Assembly: GCA_023459675.1 (NCBI GenBank)
Contig: JAEWTC010000101.1
Location: 1 to 10,673 of the forward strand
Direction of reading: 5' to 3'
Source of the DNA: Bacillota bacterium
GTDB taxonomy: Bacteria > Bacillota > Clostridia > Christensenellales > Aristaeellaceae
Length of the DNA stretch: 10,673 nucleotides
Below the pieces are notes generated by a model. It was not told the DNA's origin. It did no database searches and saw only the letters and a list, made by a program, of their open reading frames with translations. Within the stretch, counting starts at the first letter, position 1. The number at the start of each line of letters is the position of its first letter. A program made the position numbers and the translations under genes. This document shows positions 1-6,045 of the stretch, piece after piece.

Positions 1-400
1 CCGTGAAGCTTTCCACGCCGGGGATCATCGCGCCGATATGCTCGGCGGCGAATTGATAGGCAACCTTCTGCGTACGCCGGCCAAGCTCCGCAAGATGCAG
101 CACGCCCGACGGCGTATTGCTGGTAGCGCGCATTTTCAGCTTCACCGGCGCAATGGGAAGAAGGCTTCTGTGGCTTACAGAAACCTGCATGGCAACGTTT
201 TCACCGCGGTTGACGCGGGTATTGGTCAGTCCATGGGAAACACGGACGGTTTTCTCGGCCATGCGCACGCTGAGGTACGCAAGCAGCCAGGCGATTACGA
301 TGAGAAGCGCGAGCAGAAGATAAGTCCGGTTCCCCATCGACAAGGCGCAGACCAGCAAAAAGCCGAAACTCACACCCAAAGTCGTCAGCGTAGATTTCAT
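1..400 (-). CDS. DUF58-family membrane protein, N-terminal part (truncated by the window edge)
   Basis: The first 133 residues are visible and the gene continues past the left edge. The protein opens with two closely spaced hydrophobic segments (about residues 5-20 and 25-42, the second rich in L/I/A), followed by a charged stretch with an R-x-x-R-G-E-x-V pattern and a beta-rich segment ending in short S/L/P motifs. This is the usual N-terminal plan of DUF58 proteins, which lie directly downstream of MoxR ATPases and are thought to be their membrane partners in chaperone-like assembly systems. The start is ATG at 400, preceded by AAAGGA. The MoxR stop lies only 20 bp upstream, so the two genes are almost certainly one operon. 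The DUF58 signature region itself is outside the window, so the family call rests on topology and context. Confidence 0.75.
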   Translation of the reverse strand, partial: MKSTLTTLGVSFGFLLVCALSMGNRTYLLLALLIVIAWLLAYLSVRMAEKTVRVSHGLTNTRVNRGENVAMQVSVSHRSLLPIAPVKLKMRATSNTPSGVLHLAELGRRTQKVAYQFAAEHIGAMIPGVESFT

Positions 401-420
401 GCGATCGTCCTTTGCGTTTG

Positions 421-1368
421 CTACGAAAGGCGAATGGGAACGGGCACGTTTTCCATCACGGCGATGAGAATGCGTTCCGCCGTTATGCCTTTCATCTTCG
501 CATCGGGGTTGGGCAGCACGCGGTGGGAAAGCACGGGCAGCGCCATGCGCTGTACGTCCTCTGGCAGGATATAATCCCGCTCGTTGAGCAGCGCGCAGGC
601 CTGCGCCCCGCGGATAAGCGCGATCGCGCCGCGCGTGGAAACGCCCAGCTGCAAGGAAGGATGCGTGCGCGACATCGCGGCGATGTTGGCCACGTAATGG
701 CGCACTTCCTTGGAGCAGTACACCGTGCCGATCATCCCCTGCATCTCCACAACGTCCTCCGCGGAGCATACGGGCTGCAGGTTGTCCTGCGGCTTTTCCG
801 TACCGGAGAAACGGTCAAGAACGTCCATTTCCTCTTCCATCGTCGGGTAACCCATGGAGATACGCAGGAAAAAGCGGTCCATCTGCGCTTCCGGCAACGG
901 ATACGTGCCCACAAACTCACCGGGGTTCTGCGTGGCCAGCACCATGAAGGGTTTGGGCAGCGGGTGCGTAATGCCGTCCACCGTCACCTGAAATTCTTCC
1001 ATGACCTCCAAAAGCGAGGACTGCGTTTTGGGAGACGTGCGGTTGATTTCATCGGCCAGCACAATCTGGCTCATGACCGCGCCGGAGCGGAACTCCATAT
1101 CTCCCGTTTTGAAGTTGACCATCGTAAACCCCGTCACGTCGCTTGGAACGACGTCGGGCGTGAACTGGATGCGGGAAAAGCTGCAATCCAGCGATTTGGC
1201 AAGGCAGGAAACCATGGTGGTTTTACCGGTGCCGGGAACATCCTCAATCAGAACGTGGCCTTTGCACAGCATGGCAATCAATGCCAACTCAATTGCTTCC
1301 TCTTTGCCGACGATCACACGCCCGATATTCTGTTTCAAAGCATTGATAATCAGCCTTGGATTGAGCAT
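421..1368 (-). CDS. moxR: MoxR-family AAA+ ATPase
   Basis: This is a 315-residue AAA+ ATPase of the MoxR/RavA type. Visible motifs are Walker A (PGTGKT, residues 45-50), Walker B (VLADEINR, residues 103-110), the MoxR signature PKTQSSLLEVMEE (113-125), sensor 1 in ATQNP (145-149), the arginine-bearing AQMDRFF (161-167) and sensor 2 in STRGA (244-248). Length and motif order match complete family members. MoxR ATPases act with DUF58 and von Willebrand-type partners, often to mature or assemble enzyme complexes; the substrate here cannot be read from sequence. The start at 1368 is chosen because AAAGGGG stands 7 bases ahead; an in-frame ATG at 1455 would lie upstream of the predicted promoter and has no ribosome site. 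It is co-directional with the DUF58 gene and divergent from the coiled-coil gene. Confidence 0.93.
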   Translation of the reverse strand: MLNPRLIINALKQNIGRVIVGKEEAIELALIAMLCKGHVLIEDVPGTGKTTMVSCLAKSLDCSFSRIQFTPDVVPSDVTGFTMVNFKTGDMEFRSGAVMSQIVLADEINRTSPKTQSSLLEVMEEFQVTVDGITHPLPKPFMVLATQNPGEFVGTYPLPEAQMDRFFLRISMGYPTMEEEMDVLDRFSGTEKPQDNLQPVCSAEDVVEMQGMIGTVYCSKEVRHYVANIAAMSRTHPSLQLGVSTRGAIALIRGAQACALLNERDYILPEDVQRMALPVLSHRVLPNPDAKMKGITAERILIAVMENVPVPIRLS

Positions 1369-1392
1369 ACATAAGCCCCTTTGCTCTCTTTT

Positions 1393-1409
1393 TATACTAG
1401 AATAGTATA
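1393..1409. promoter_or_regulatory. Inverted repeat over the moxR -10 element (possible operator)
   Basis: TATACTA and TAGTATA form a perfect 7-bp inverted repeat separated by GAA. One arm contains the predicted moxR -10 hexamer, so a protein bound here would block that promoter. The same heptamer TATACTA also forms the -10 of the divergent gene at 1487-1493. Because TATACT is itself a promoter hexamer, some of this symmetry may be due only to promoter composition. Confidence 0.35.
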
Positions 1410-1432
1410 TATGATTTAATAGGTATTTACAA
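1404..1432 (-). promoter_or_regulatory. Predicted sigma-A-type promoter of moxR-DUF58
   Basis: Read on the minus strand, TTGTAA (-35, at 1427-1432) and TATACT (-10, at 1404-1409) are separated by 17 bp in an AT-rich intergenic region. The -10 matches 5 of 6 consensus bases and the -35 matches 4 of 6. The expected transcription start is near 1397, about 30 nt upstream of the moxR start codon. Confidence 0.55.
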
Positions 1433-1462
1433 TACTGTAACAGAAGTTTTAACAATCGCCCT

Positions 1463-1492
1463 ATGCCATTCTTAATTTATTCATGGTATACT
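1463..1492 (+). promoter_or_regulatory. Predicted promoter of the coiled-coil gene
   Basis: TATACT at 1487-1492 is a good -10 hexamer. A weak -35 (ATGCCA at 1463-1468, 4 of 6 consensus bases) lies 18 bp upstream. Transcription would start near 1499, giving a leader of about 35 nt that contains the GGAGGG ribosome site. Confidence 0.45.
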
Positions 1493-1533
1493 ATAAAAAA
1501 TGCGTTCCAATAATTCAACATGGAGGGAAAACT

Positions 1534-2187
1534 ATGTCAGAACACAAACCCGCTGCTCCATCAAAGAGCTTCACGTTGATCGTTCTGCTGTGCATCGTTC
1601 TCGTCGCGGCAATCGTTTTCGGCGTAATCACGTATCTGGCCAAGAACGACCTCTCCGCGAAGCTGGACGAAGCGAACGCCGCTACCGAAACGGTGACGTC
1701 TGCCAAGGCGGACAGCGAAGCCTATGCCGCAACCTTGGAGGGTGACCTTGCCGCCGCGAAGGAAGAGCTCGCCGCCGTGCAGGCGGAGCTTACAGCCGCT
1801 ACCGATTCGGTAACCGCGCTGCAGGGAGAAGTTCTCTTCGTACAGGGTAAGCTGGATATAACCGCCGGAAAACTCGCCAAGCGCGACGAAAGCCTCGCCA
1901 CCATGAAAACGTCGCTTACCGACGCGCAGACCGCGCTGAGCGACCTGCAAGCCGCCGCGGACGCGCAAGCCCAGCAAGCCGCGACCGACCTGAGCACGAT
2001 GGAGGGCAAGCAGCTCTTCACCGCCGGAAAGCTTTCCCTCACGGAAAACAAACTGGCCAGCGTACAGGCGAAGCTGGACGAAACCAAGGCTTCTCTCGCC
2101 GACGCGCAAGCGATGATCGAAGAGCTGAACACGCAGATCGCGGAGCTTCAGGCAGCCGCCGCCGCGACCCCCGCCCCGGCAAACTAG
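1534..2187 (+). CDS. Membrane-anchored coiled-coil protein with a 60-residue internal repeat; function unknown
   Basis: This is a 217-residue protein not recognised as a named family. A short polar N-terminus with a lysine before the membrane is followed by one hydrophobic helix (about residues 13-35). The rest is an Ala/Leu/Lys/Glu-rich heptad coiled coil (about 38-207) ending in an Ala/Pro tail. It is probably a signal-anchored protein with the coiled coil outside the membrane. Residues 101-132 and 161-192 align with an exact 60-residue offset, sharing LFxxGKLxxTxxKLA and KxSLxDAQ. There is no catalytic motif, cysteine cluster or cell-wall sorting signal. The start at 1534 follows GGAGGG by 7 bases; the in-frame ATG at 1483 overlaps the predicted -10 and is rejected. 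It is divergent from moxR, which may or may not be meaningful. It could be a structural envelope protein or a scaffold. Confidence 0.8.
   Translation: MSEHKPAAPSKSFTLIVLLCIVLVAAIVFGVITYLAKNDLSAKLDEANAATETVTSAKADSEAYAATLEGDLAAAKEELAAVQAELTAATDSVTALQGEVLFVQGKLDITAGKLAKRDESLATMKTSLTDAQTALSDLQAAADAQAQQAATDLSTMEGKQLFTAGKLSLTENKLASVQAKLDETKASLADAQAMIEELNTQIAELQAAAAATPAPAN
1834..2109 (+). repeat. Two copies of a coiled-coil repeat, 180-bp period
   Basis: The segments encoding residues 101-132 and 161-192 of the coiled-coil protein are paralogous copies. Conserved positions include Leu-Phe at 101/161, Gly-Lys-Leu at 105/165, Lys-Leu-Ala at 113/173 and Asp-Ala-Gln at 130/190. The pentapeptide TAGKL occurs in both copies but shifted by seven residues (110 versus 163), so a one-heptad unit repeats inside the larger unit. 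Confidence 0.65.
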
Positions 2188-2197
2188 ACCGGTCCGC

Positions 2198-2242
2198 AAA
2201 ACAAAACAGCGCCCCCGCCGAAACGCGGGGGCGCTTTCTTTT
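2198..2242. terminator. Strong bidirectional intrinsic terminator
   Basis: An 11-bp perfect GC-rich stem (AGCGCCCCCGC at 2208-2218 with GCGGGGGCGCT at 2225-2235) closes a 6-base loop. On the plus strand it is followed by TTTCTTTT, ending the coiled-coil gene 20 bp after its stop. On the minus strand it is followed by GTTTTGTTTT, so it can also end the convergent lysA-like transcript. Confidence 0.9.
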
Positions 2243-2348
2243 GCCCACAAATGTACAGCCAGGAACGAACCTGCCGCCCTTGCGCCAATCAGCCGAAGTT
2301 GATCGAAAGTTCATACAGAAGGCAAAGCCACGGATCAAACCAGGTGCG

Positions 2349-3626
2349 TTACCGCTTATCGTTCGAATGCAGTTTTTCCCAAACCGGATCCATATCCAGC
2401 GTGGCGAAGTAATCGTCGGTCGTTTCCGCACGGCGGATCAGCCGGAAGGCGCCGTCTTCCTGGTAAAGCACTTCTTTGCATTTCAATTTGCCGTTGTAAT
2501 TGTAGCCCATGCTCAGCCCGTGCGCGCCCGTATCGTGGATCACCAGAATGTCCCCGACCTCCGCTTTGGGCAGCATCCGATCCACCGCGAATTTATCGTT
2601 ATTCTCGCACAGGGAGCCGGTGACGTCCGCCTTTACGTCGTGGGGCAAATGTTCCTTGCCAACGACGGTAATGTGGTGATACGCGCCGTACATCGCCGGG
2701 CGCAGCAGATCGCAGGCGCTGGCGTCCAGCCCCAGATACCGCTTATAGATGTTCTTCTCGTGCGTAATGTGCGTAACCAGCCAGCCGTGCGCGGCGGTCA
2801 TATAGCGGCCAAGCTCCGTTTTGATGGCGACGCCGCCGATGCCGTTTTGCACGAAGGCCTTCTCGTATGCCTTGCGTACGCCGGCGCCGATGGCTTCCAC
2901 GTTGGCCTCGTCTTCGCCGGGCTGATACGGCACGCCCACGCCGCCCGAGAGATTGACAAACGCGACGGAAAGCCCGCTTTCCTCACGAAGCTCGACCGCC
3001 GTTTCAAACAGAAGCTCCGCAAGCGCCGGATAATAGTGCGGGTCGGTCGTATTGCTGGAGAGAAATGCGTGCAGGCCGAAGCGCTTTGCGCCGTACTTCT
3101 TCAGCAGCATAATCGCATCGGAAAGCTGTTCGCGCGTCATGCCGTACTTCGCGTCGCCCGGGTCGCCCATGATCTCGTTACCCACGCGGAAATGGCCGCC
3201 GGGATTATACCGCAGGCATACGGTTTCGGGAATACCGCCGTTGTTTCTTAATTCTTCGATATGGGAAAAATCGTCCAAATTCACGTACGCGCCCAGCCTG
3301 CGCGCAAGCGCGAACTCACGCGGCGGCACGACGTTTGCGGAGAACATGATCTCATCGTTTTGAAACCCGCAGCCTTCGGCGAGCATCAATTCGGTTTCGC
3401 TGGCGCAGTCCACGCCGCAGCCTTCCTCTTTCAAGATCCGGAGGATGGCCGGAGTCGGCAGCGCTTTCACCGCAAAGTATTCCCGGAAATCCTCGCACCA
3501 GGCAAACGCCCGCTGCCAGCGCCTGGCCGTGGAACGGATGCCCTGCTCGTCATACAGGTGAAACGGCGTTTGATACGCCTTGCACGCTGCGATGAACACA
3601 GAATCGGAAAGCTTGAAATTCGGCAT
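2349..3626 (-). CDS. lysA: Diaminopimelate decarboxylase family PLP enzyme (fold type III)
   Basis: This 425-residue protein is probably the last enzyme of lysine synthesis, converting meso-diaminopimelate to lysine and CO2. The PLP lysine is in FAVK (K54). A glycine-rich phosphate loop SGGVGVPY spans 228-234, ELGRYM (271-276) replaces the usual EPGR, and RPAMYGAYHH (309-318), GSLCENND (337-344) and HDTGAHG (364-370) provide the C-terminal active-site elements including the cysteine C340. The usual HIGSQ-like loop reads HAFLSSN (186-192). Together these mark a divergent subfamily that, from memory, is common in Clostridia and Bacteroidetes and annotated as diaminopimelate decarboxylase. A related substrate (ornithine, carboxynorspermidine) is less likely but not excluded. 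The start at 3626 follows GGGGGAGGG; an ATG at 3644 is in frame but lies before that ribosome site. It is monocistronic, with its own promoter and terminator. Confidence 0.87.
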   Translation of the reverse strand: MPNFKLSDSVFIAACKAYQTPFHLYDEQGIRSTARRWQRAFAWCEDFREYFAVKALPTPAILRILKEEGCGVDCASETELMLAEGCGFQNDEIMFSANVVPPREFALARRLGAYVNLDDFSHIEELRNNGGIPETVCLRYNPGGHFRVGNEIMGDPGDAKYGMTREQLSDAIMLLKKYGAKRFGLHAFLSSNTTDPHYYPALAELLFETAVELREESGLSVAFVNLSGGVGVPYQPGEDEANVEAIGAGVRKAYEKAFVQNGIGGVAIKTELGRYMTAAHGWLVTHITHEKNIYKRYLGLDASACDLLRPAMYGAYHHITVVGKEHLPHDVKADVTGSLCENNDKFAVDRMLPKAEVGDILVIHDTGAHGLSMGYNYNGKLKCKEVLYQEDGAFRLIRRAETTDDYFATLDMDPVWEKLHSNDKR

Positions 3627-3639
3627 GGTCACCCTCCCC

Positions 3640-3656
3640 CGCAATCGTCGATTGCG
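3640..3656. promoter_or_regulatory. Perfect inverted repeat at the lysA transcription start (possible operator)
   Basis: CGCAATCG and CGATTGCG are perfect 8-bp arms around a single central T. The element lies just downstream of the lysA -10 hexamer, over the expected +1 (about 3654), and ends 4 bp before the ribosome-binding region. This placement suits a repressor operator; as RNA, the 1-base centre would have to open to make a short hairpin. No lysine riboswitch is seen, so this is the only visible control candidate. Confidence 0.5.
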
Positions 3657-3660
3657 ATTC

Positions 3661-3690
3661 AGTGTAGCAAGCGTACGCGTTCCTTGTCAA
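3661..3690 (-). promoter_or_regulatory. Near-consensus promoter of the lysA-like gene
   Basis: On the minus strand, TTGACA (-35, 3685-3690, all 6 consensus bases) and TACACT (-10, 3661-3666, 4 of 6) are separated by 18 bp. The expected transcript starts near 3654 and has a short leader of about 28 nt before the ATG at 3626. Confidence 0.8.
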
Positions 3691-3781
3691 CCGTTCCGCG
3701 CTGTTTTCTTGTTGTTTTCCCTCCGCCTCCGCAGGAAGCCGGAAGGCCTCGCCTCCATGCCATGAAACAGCGCTTGCGCAC

Positions 3782-3811
3782 TTGACGCAAGTTTTTTAGT
3801 AACGGTATAAT
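3782..3811 (+). promoter_or_regulatory. Near-consensus promoter of the quinone prenyltransferase gene
   Basis: TTGACG (-35, 3782-3787, 5 of 6) and TATAAT (-10, 3806-3811, 6 of 6) are separated by 18 bp. Transcription should start near 3818, leaving about 130 nt before the start codon at 3949. The promoter is divergent from that of the lysA-like gene; the two -35 elements are 91 bp apart. Confidence 0.82.
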
Positions 3812-3817
3812 GGTTGC

Positions 3818-3948
3818 AAATGGCAAACGCGGCAGACGAAAAGCAGTGCGCCGTTGCGTATGCCGCACGTCTGAACCGCGAAAACCCGATGCGGCAAACC
3901 GGGGACGCTTGTCGGGCGGTCATGCGGGCGAAAGAAACGAGGAGACGT
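3818..3948 (+). promoter_or_regulatory. Structured GC-rich 5' leader of the prenyltransferase mRNA
   Basis: The roughly 130-nt leader can form a long-range stem: GCGG-CAGACG (3829-3838) with CGTCTG-AA-CCGC (3868-3879), with an inner TGCG/CGCA pairing (3847-3850 with 3864-3867). It ends in the ribosome site GAGGAG (about 3939-3944). No riboswitch class was recognised. It may only be a stabilising or translation-tuning leader. Confidence 0.35.
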
Positions 3949-4887
3949 ATGAAAAACGGTCAATCAGTTGTCACACGGTGGATAAAATTCGTAGAGCTGA
4001 GCACGAAGCTCGTCAGCCTGACTCCGTTTTTTATCGGAACGGCTTATAGCCTGTACGTAAACCGCACGCTGGACTGGAAGGCGACGGGCATCCTGCTGGC
4101 GGCGGTCTTCCTTTGGTCGCTCACGGTTACGATGGTGAATAACTTTATCGACAGGCGGCGGGAACAAAAAGAGCCGTACTTCAGTACGGCGGTTTCCCTG
4201 TTGCTGATATTCGGCACAGGCGGCGCTTCCATGGCGCTTGGCTTATGGCTGACGTGGCTGTACGGCCTGCCGGTGCTTGTTGCCGGGGTGATCAGCTTCG
4301 GCGTGGGTATTTTCTATTCGTTTACCCCGATCTCCATTTCACGCACGCCGTACGGTGAAATTGCCTCCGGGCTTACGGAAGGGTTTCTAGTCATCTTTCT
4401 TGCCGTGTTTGTAAACGCGCACACCGGCGCGGCCCACTACGCCGATCTCCAGTTCAGCGGACGCATGCTGACTGGCAGCATCGATTGGGTAAGTATGCTG
4501 ACGCTTGTGCTGCTGGCATTGCCCAACATGTGCTGCACATCCAACGTCATGCTTGCCAACAACATCTGCGACGTGGAACGCGACGTGCAGAGCAAGCGCT
4601 ATACGCTGCCTTATTATATCGGGCGCAAGCATTCGCTGACGCTGTACAAAACTCTCTATGCCGCGGCGTACGCCGTAATCCCCGTATCCGTGATCTTTGG
4701 CGTTTTGCACCCCATCACGCTTGCCGCGCTGGTTACCGCGCCGTTTATCTTCCGCAATGTTCAGAAATTTGCCGCCAATCCCGTGAAGGCGGAAACCTTC
4801 GTGCTGACGATCCGCAACTACACCTTGCTATTGTACGTTTACTTGCTGACCATTCTTGCGGGGTTTGCGGCAACTCTGATCGCCTAG
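3949..4887 (+). CDS. menA: UbiA-family prenyltransferase, DHNA polyprenyltransferase-like (MenA/DmkA type)
   Basis: This 312-residue integral membrane protein probably attaches a polyprenyl chain to 1,4-dihydroxy-2-naphthoate to make demethylmenaquinone. The two prenyl-diphosphate/Mg sites are visible: NNFID (64-68), a shortened form of the usual NDxxDxxxD, and the canonical MenA-type second site NNICDVERD (204-212) followed by KRYTLPYYIG. Eight or nine hydrophobic helices fill the rest, and YSFTPISISRTPYGEI (123-138) corresponds to the YxxxP...GE region of MenA. The start at 3949 has GAGGAG five bases upstream; an in-frame ATG at 3814 lies before the predicted +1 and is rejected. The neighbouring polyprenyl synthase and NDH-2 suggest a dedicated quinone for extracellular electron transfer, equivalent to Listeria DmkA. 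It ends convergent with apbE, sharing CTAG. The naphthoate substrate is inferred from context. Confidence 0.85.
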   Translation: MKNGQSVVTRWIKFVELSTKLVSLTPFFIGTAYSLYVNRTLDWKATGILLAAVFLWSLTVTMVNNFIDRRREQKEPYFSTAVSLLLIFGTGGASMALGLWLTWLYGLPVLVAGVISFGVGIFYSFTPISISRTPYGEIASGLTEGFLVIFLAVFVNAHTGAAHYADLQFSGRMLTGSIDWVSMLTLVLLALPNMCCTSNVMLANNICDVERDVQSKRYTLPYYIGRKHSLTLYKTLYAAAYAVIPVSVIFGVLHPITLAALVTAPFIFRNVQKFAANPVKAETFVLTIRNYTLLLYVYLLTILAGFAATLIA

Positions 4888-5951
4888 TTTTCCGGTTCAA
4901 TCAACGCGCGGAAGCCGTCCGTCATGGTGATTTCCCCATCCGGAGCCACCCAGCACGCTTCAACGCCGCCGATGCTTTGAATCAGCGCCATGCCCTGCTC
5001 CAGCGGCATGCAAAACAGCGCCGTGCTTAAACCGTCCGCAAGCCCGGAGTCCGCGGTCACAACGGATATCCCGGAAAAATAAGTGGTCGGCATCAGCGTG
5101 TCCGGGTCGATAATATGGTTGTACTTCACGCCGTCTACCACATAATACCGCTGATAGGAGCCTGACGTTACGACGGACAGGTTGTTGATCCCCAGCGTAA
5201 ACAAACTGGTTTGTTCGGATTCCAGATCCGGGTTTTGAATGGCGACGTTCCAAACGGAGCCGTCCGGTTTTACACCGATCGCGCGCACGTTACCACCGAT
5301 GGACAGCAGCACGCTGGTTCTCCCGGTTTGCTCAATCTGCTGCGCCACGCGTTCGGTTGCGTATCCCTTGGCAACCGCGCCGACGTCCAGCGACATCAGC
5401 GGATCCCGCAGGTATACCGTGGACGCTTCCTCGTCGATCACCATATCGTCAATATTCACGTGCTGCGCCGCGGCCAGCAGGTCTTCCATGGGCGGCAGCT
5501 GCGCGCTTTCTGGGTTGTCAATGCCCGCCTCGCGGTAGCTGTGCCAGATTGCAAGCACCGCGCCCATGGCGACGTTCGTTTTGCCGCCGGTCAGTTCGTA
5601 TATATCCCTGCTTTCCAGCAGCAGGTCCAAAATCCGCCGGTCCACGGTTACAGGCCGTATGCCGGCATTGTCGTTGATCGTTTTAATAGAGGTAACGGCG
5701 GCGTCATGATAGATATCGTACAGCGCGTGATATTCGGCCAGATCGTTTTTCACTTGCTGGGAAAATGCCGTGTAGCTCTCTTTGTCCGCGTCGTAGCCGA
5801 TGACCTGCGACACCGTATCAAACAGGTCCAAAAACGTCGTTTTATATTGCGTGCTCTGCGGCTGCGCAGCGCTGCCGCAGCCGGACAGTGCCGCAACCGT
5901 AATCATTGCAAGAATCATGAGGAAGCCAAAGCGATAAGAGCGTTTCTGCAT
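4884..5951 (-). CDS. apbE: ApbE-type FAD:protein FMN transferase, lipoprotein (FmnB-like)
   Basis: This 355-residue enzyme moves FMN from FAD onto a threonine of exported flavoproteins. A lipoprotein signal (positive MQKRSYR, hydrophobic core, lipobox ALSGC with Cys25) places it on the outer face of the membrane. Family motifs are DVGAVAKGYATERV (189-202), SIGGN (217-221), HIIDPDT (279-285) and ADGLSTALF (305-313), whose Asp306 and Thr310 lie at the Mg-binding site. The length is normal for the family. The start at 5951 has only a weak, distant AAAGG; no better start with a signal peptide exists, so translation may be modest. Directly upstream is the gene for a secreted two-domain FMN-binding-type protein, the likely substrate. 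A hairpin terminator separates the two, so apbE probably depends on read-through. Its stop overlaps that of the convergent prenyltransferase gene by 4 bp. Confidence 0.95.
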   Translation of the reverse strand: MQKRSYRFGFLMILAMITVAALSGCGSAAQPQSTQYKTTFLDLFDTVSQVIGYDADKESYTAFSQQVKNDLAEYHALYDIYHDAAVTSIKTINDNAGIRPVTVDRRILDLLLESRDIYELTGGKTNVAMGAVLAIWHSYREAGIDNPESAQLPPMEDLLAAAQHVNIDDMVIDEEASTVYLRDPLMSLDVGAVAKGYATERVAQQIEQTGRTSVLLSIGGNVRAIGVKPDGSVWNVAIQNPDLESEQTSLFTLGINNLSVVTSGSYQRYYVVDGVKYNHIIDPDTLMPTTYFSGISVVTADSGLADGLSTALFCMPLEQGMALIQSIGGVEACWVAPDGEITMTDGFRALIEPEN

Positions 5952-5984
5952 ACCGATGATGGGACCTTTCTGTAAGGGTTCCGG

Positions 5985-6025
5985 AAAACAAAGACGCCGG
6001 TTTCGGTAAATGAAACCGGCTCTTT
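5985..6025 (-). terminator. Hairpin terminator/attenuator between the PplA-like gene and apbE
   Basis: On the minus strand a 9-bp stem, GCCGGTTTC (6012-6020) with GAAACCGGC (5996-6004), is extended by AAAGA/TCTTT across a one-base bulge, with a 7-base loop. It is followed by GTTTTCC, a short U-tract. It lies 20 bp after the PplA-like stop and 34 bp before the apbE start. With no room for a promoter between them, it probably reduces rather than abolishes apbE transcription. Confidence 0.75.
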
Positions 6026-6045
6026 GTTTCCGTCGGGGTCAGTGA

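Noticed and set aside
2241..3251. Long plus-strand open frame (336 codons) opposite the lysA-like gene
   Set aside because: The minus-strand protein has full PLP-enzyme motifs. The opposite frame has His/Arg/Val-rich antisense composition and is a shadow. The same applies to long plus-strand frames at 412-1374, 6097-7044 and 8889-9893.
3822..3912. GGCAAAC and GACG segments resembling a c-di-GMP class I riboswitch
   Set aside because: The obligatory hairpin between GGCAAACC and GACGC is missing in both places, and there is no receptor-type second helix.
3814..3948. 45-residue upstream extension of the prenyltransferase
   Set aside because: Its ATG lies 2 bp after the TATAAT hexamer, before the expected transcript start, and the extension is Arg/Ala-rich with no membrane-protein character. 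The ATG at 3949 has an excellent ribosome site.
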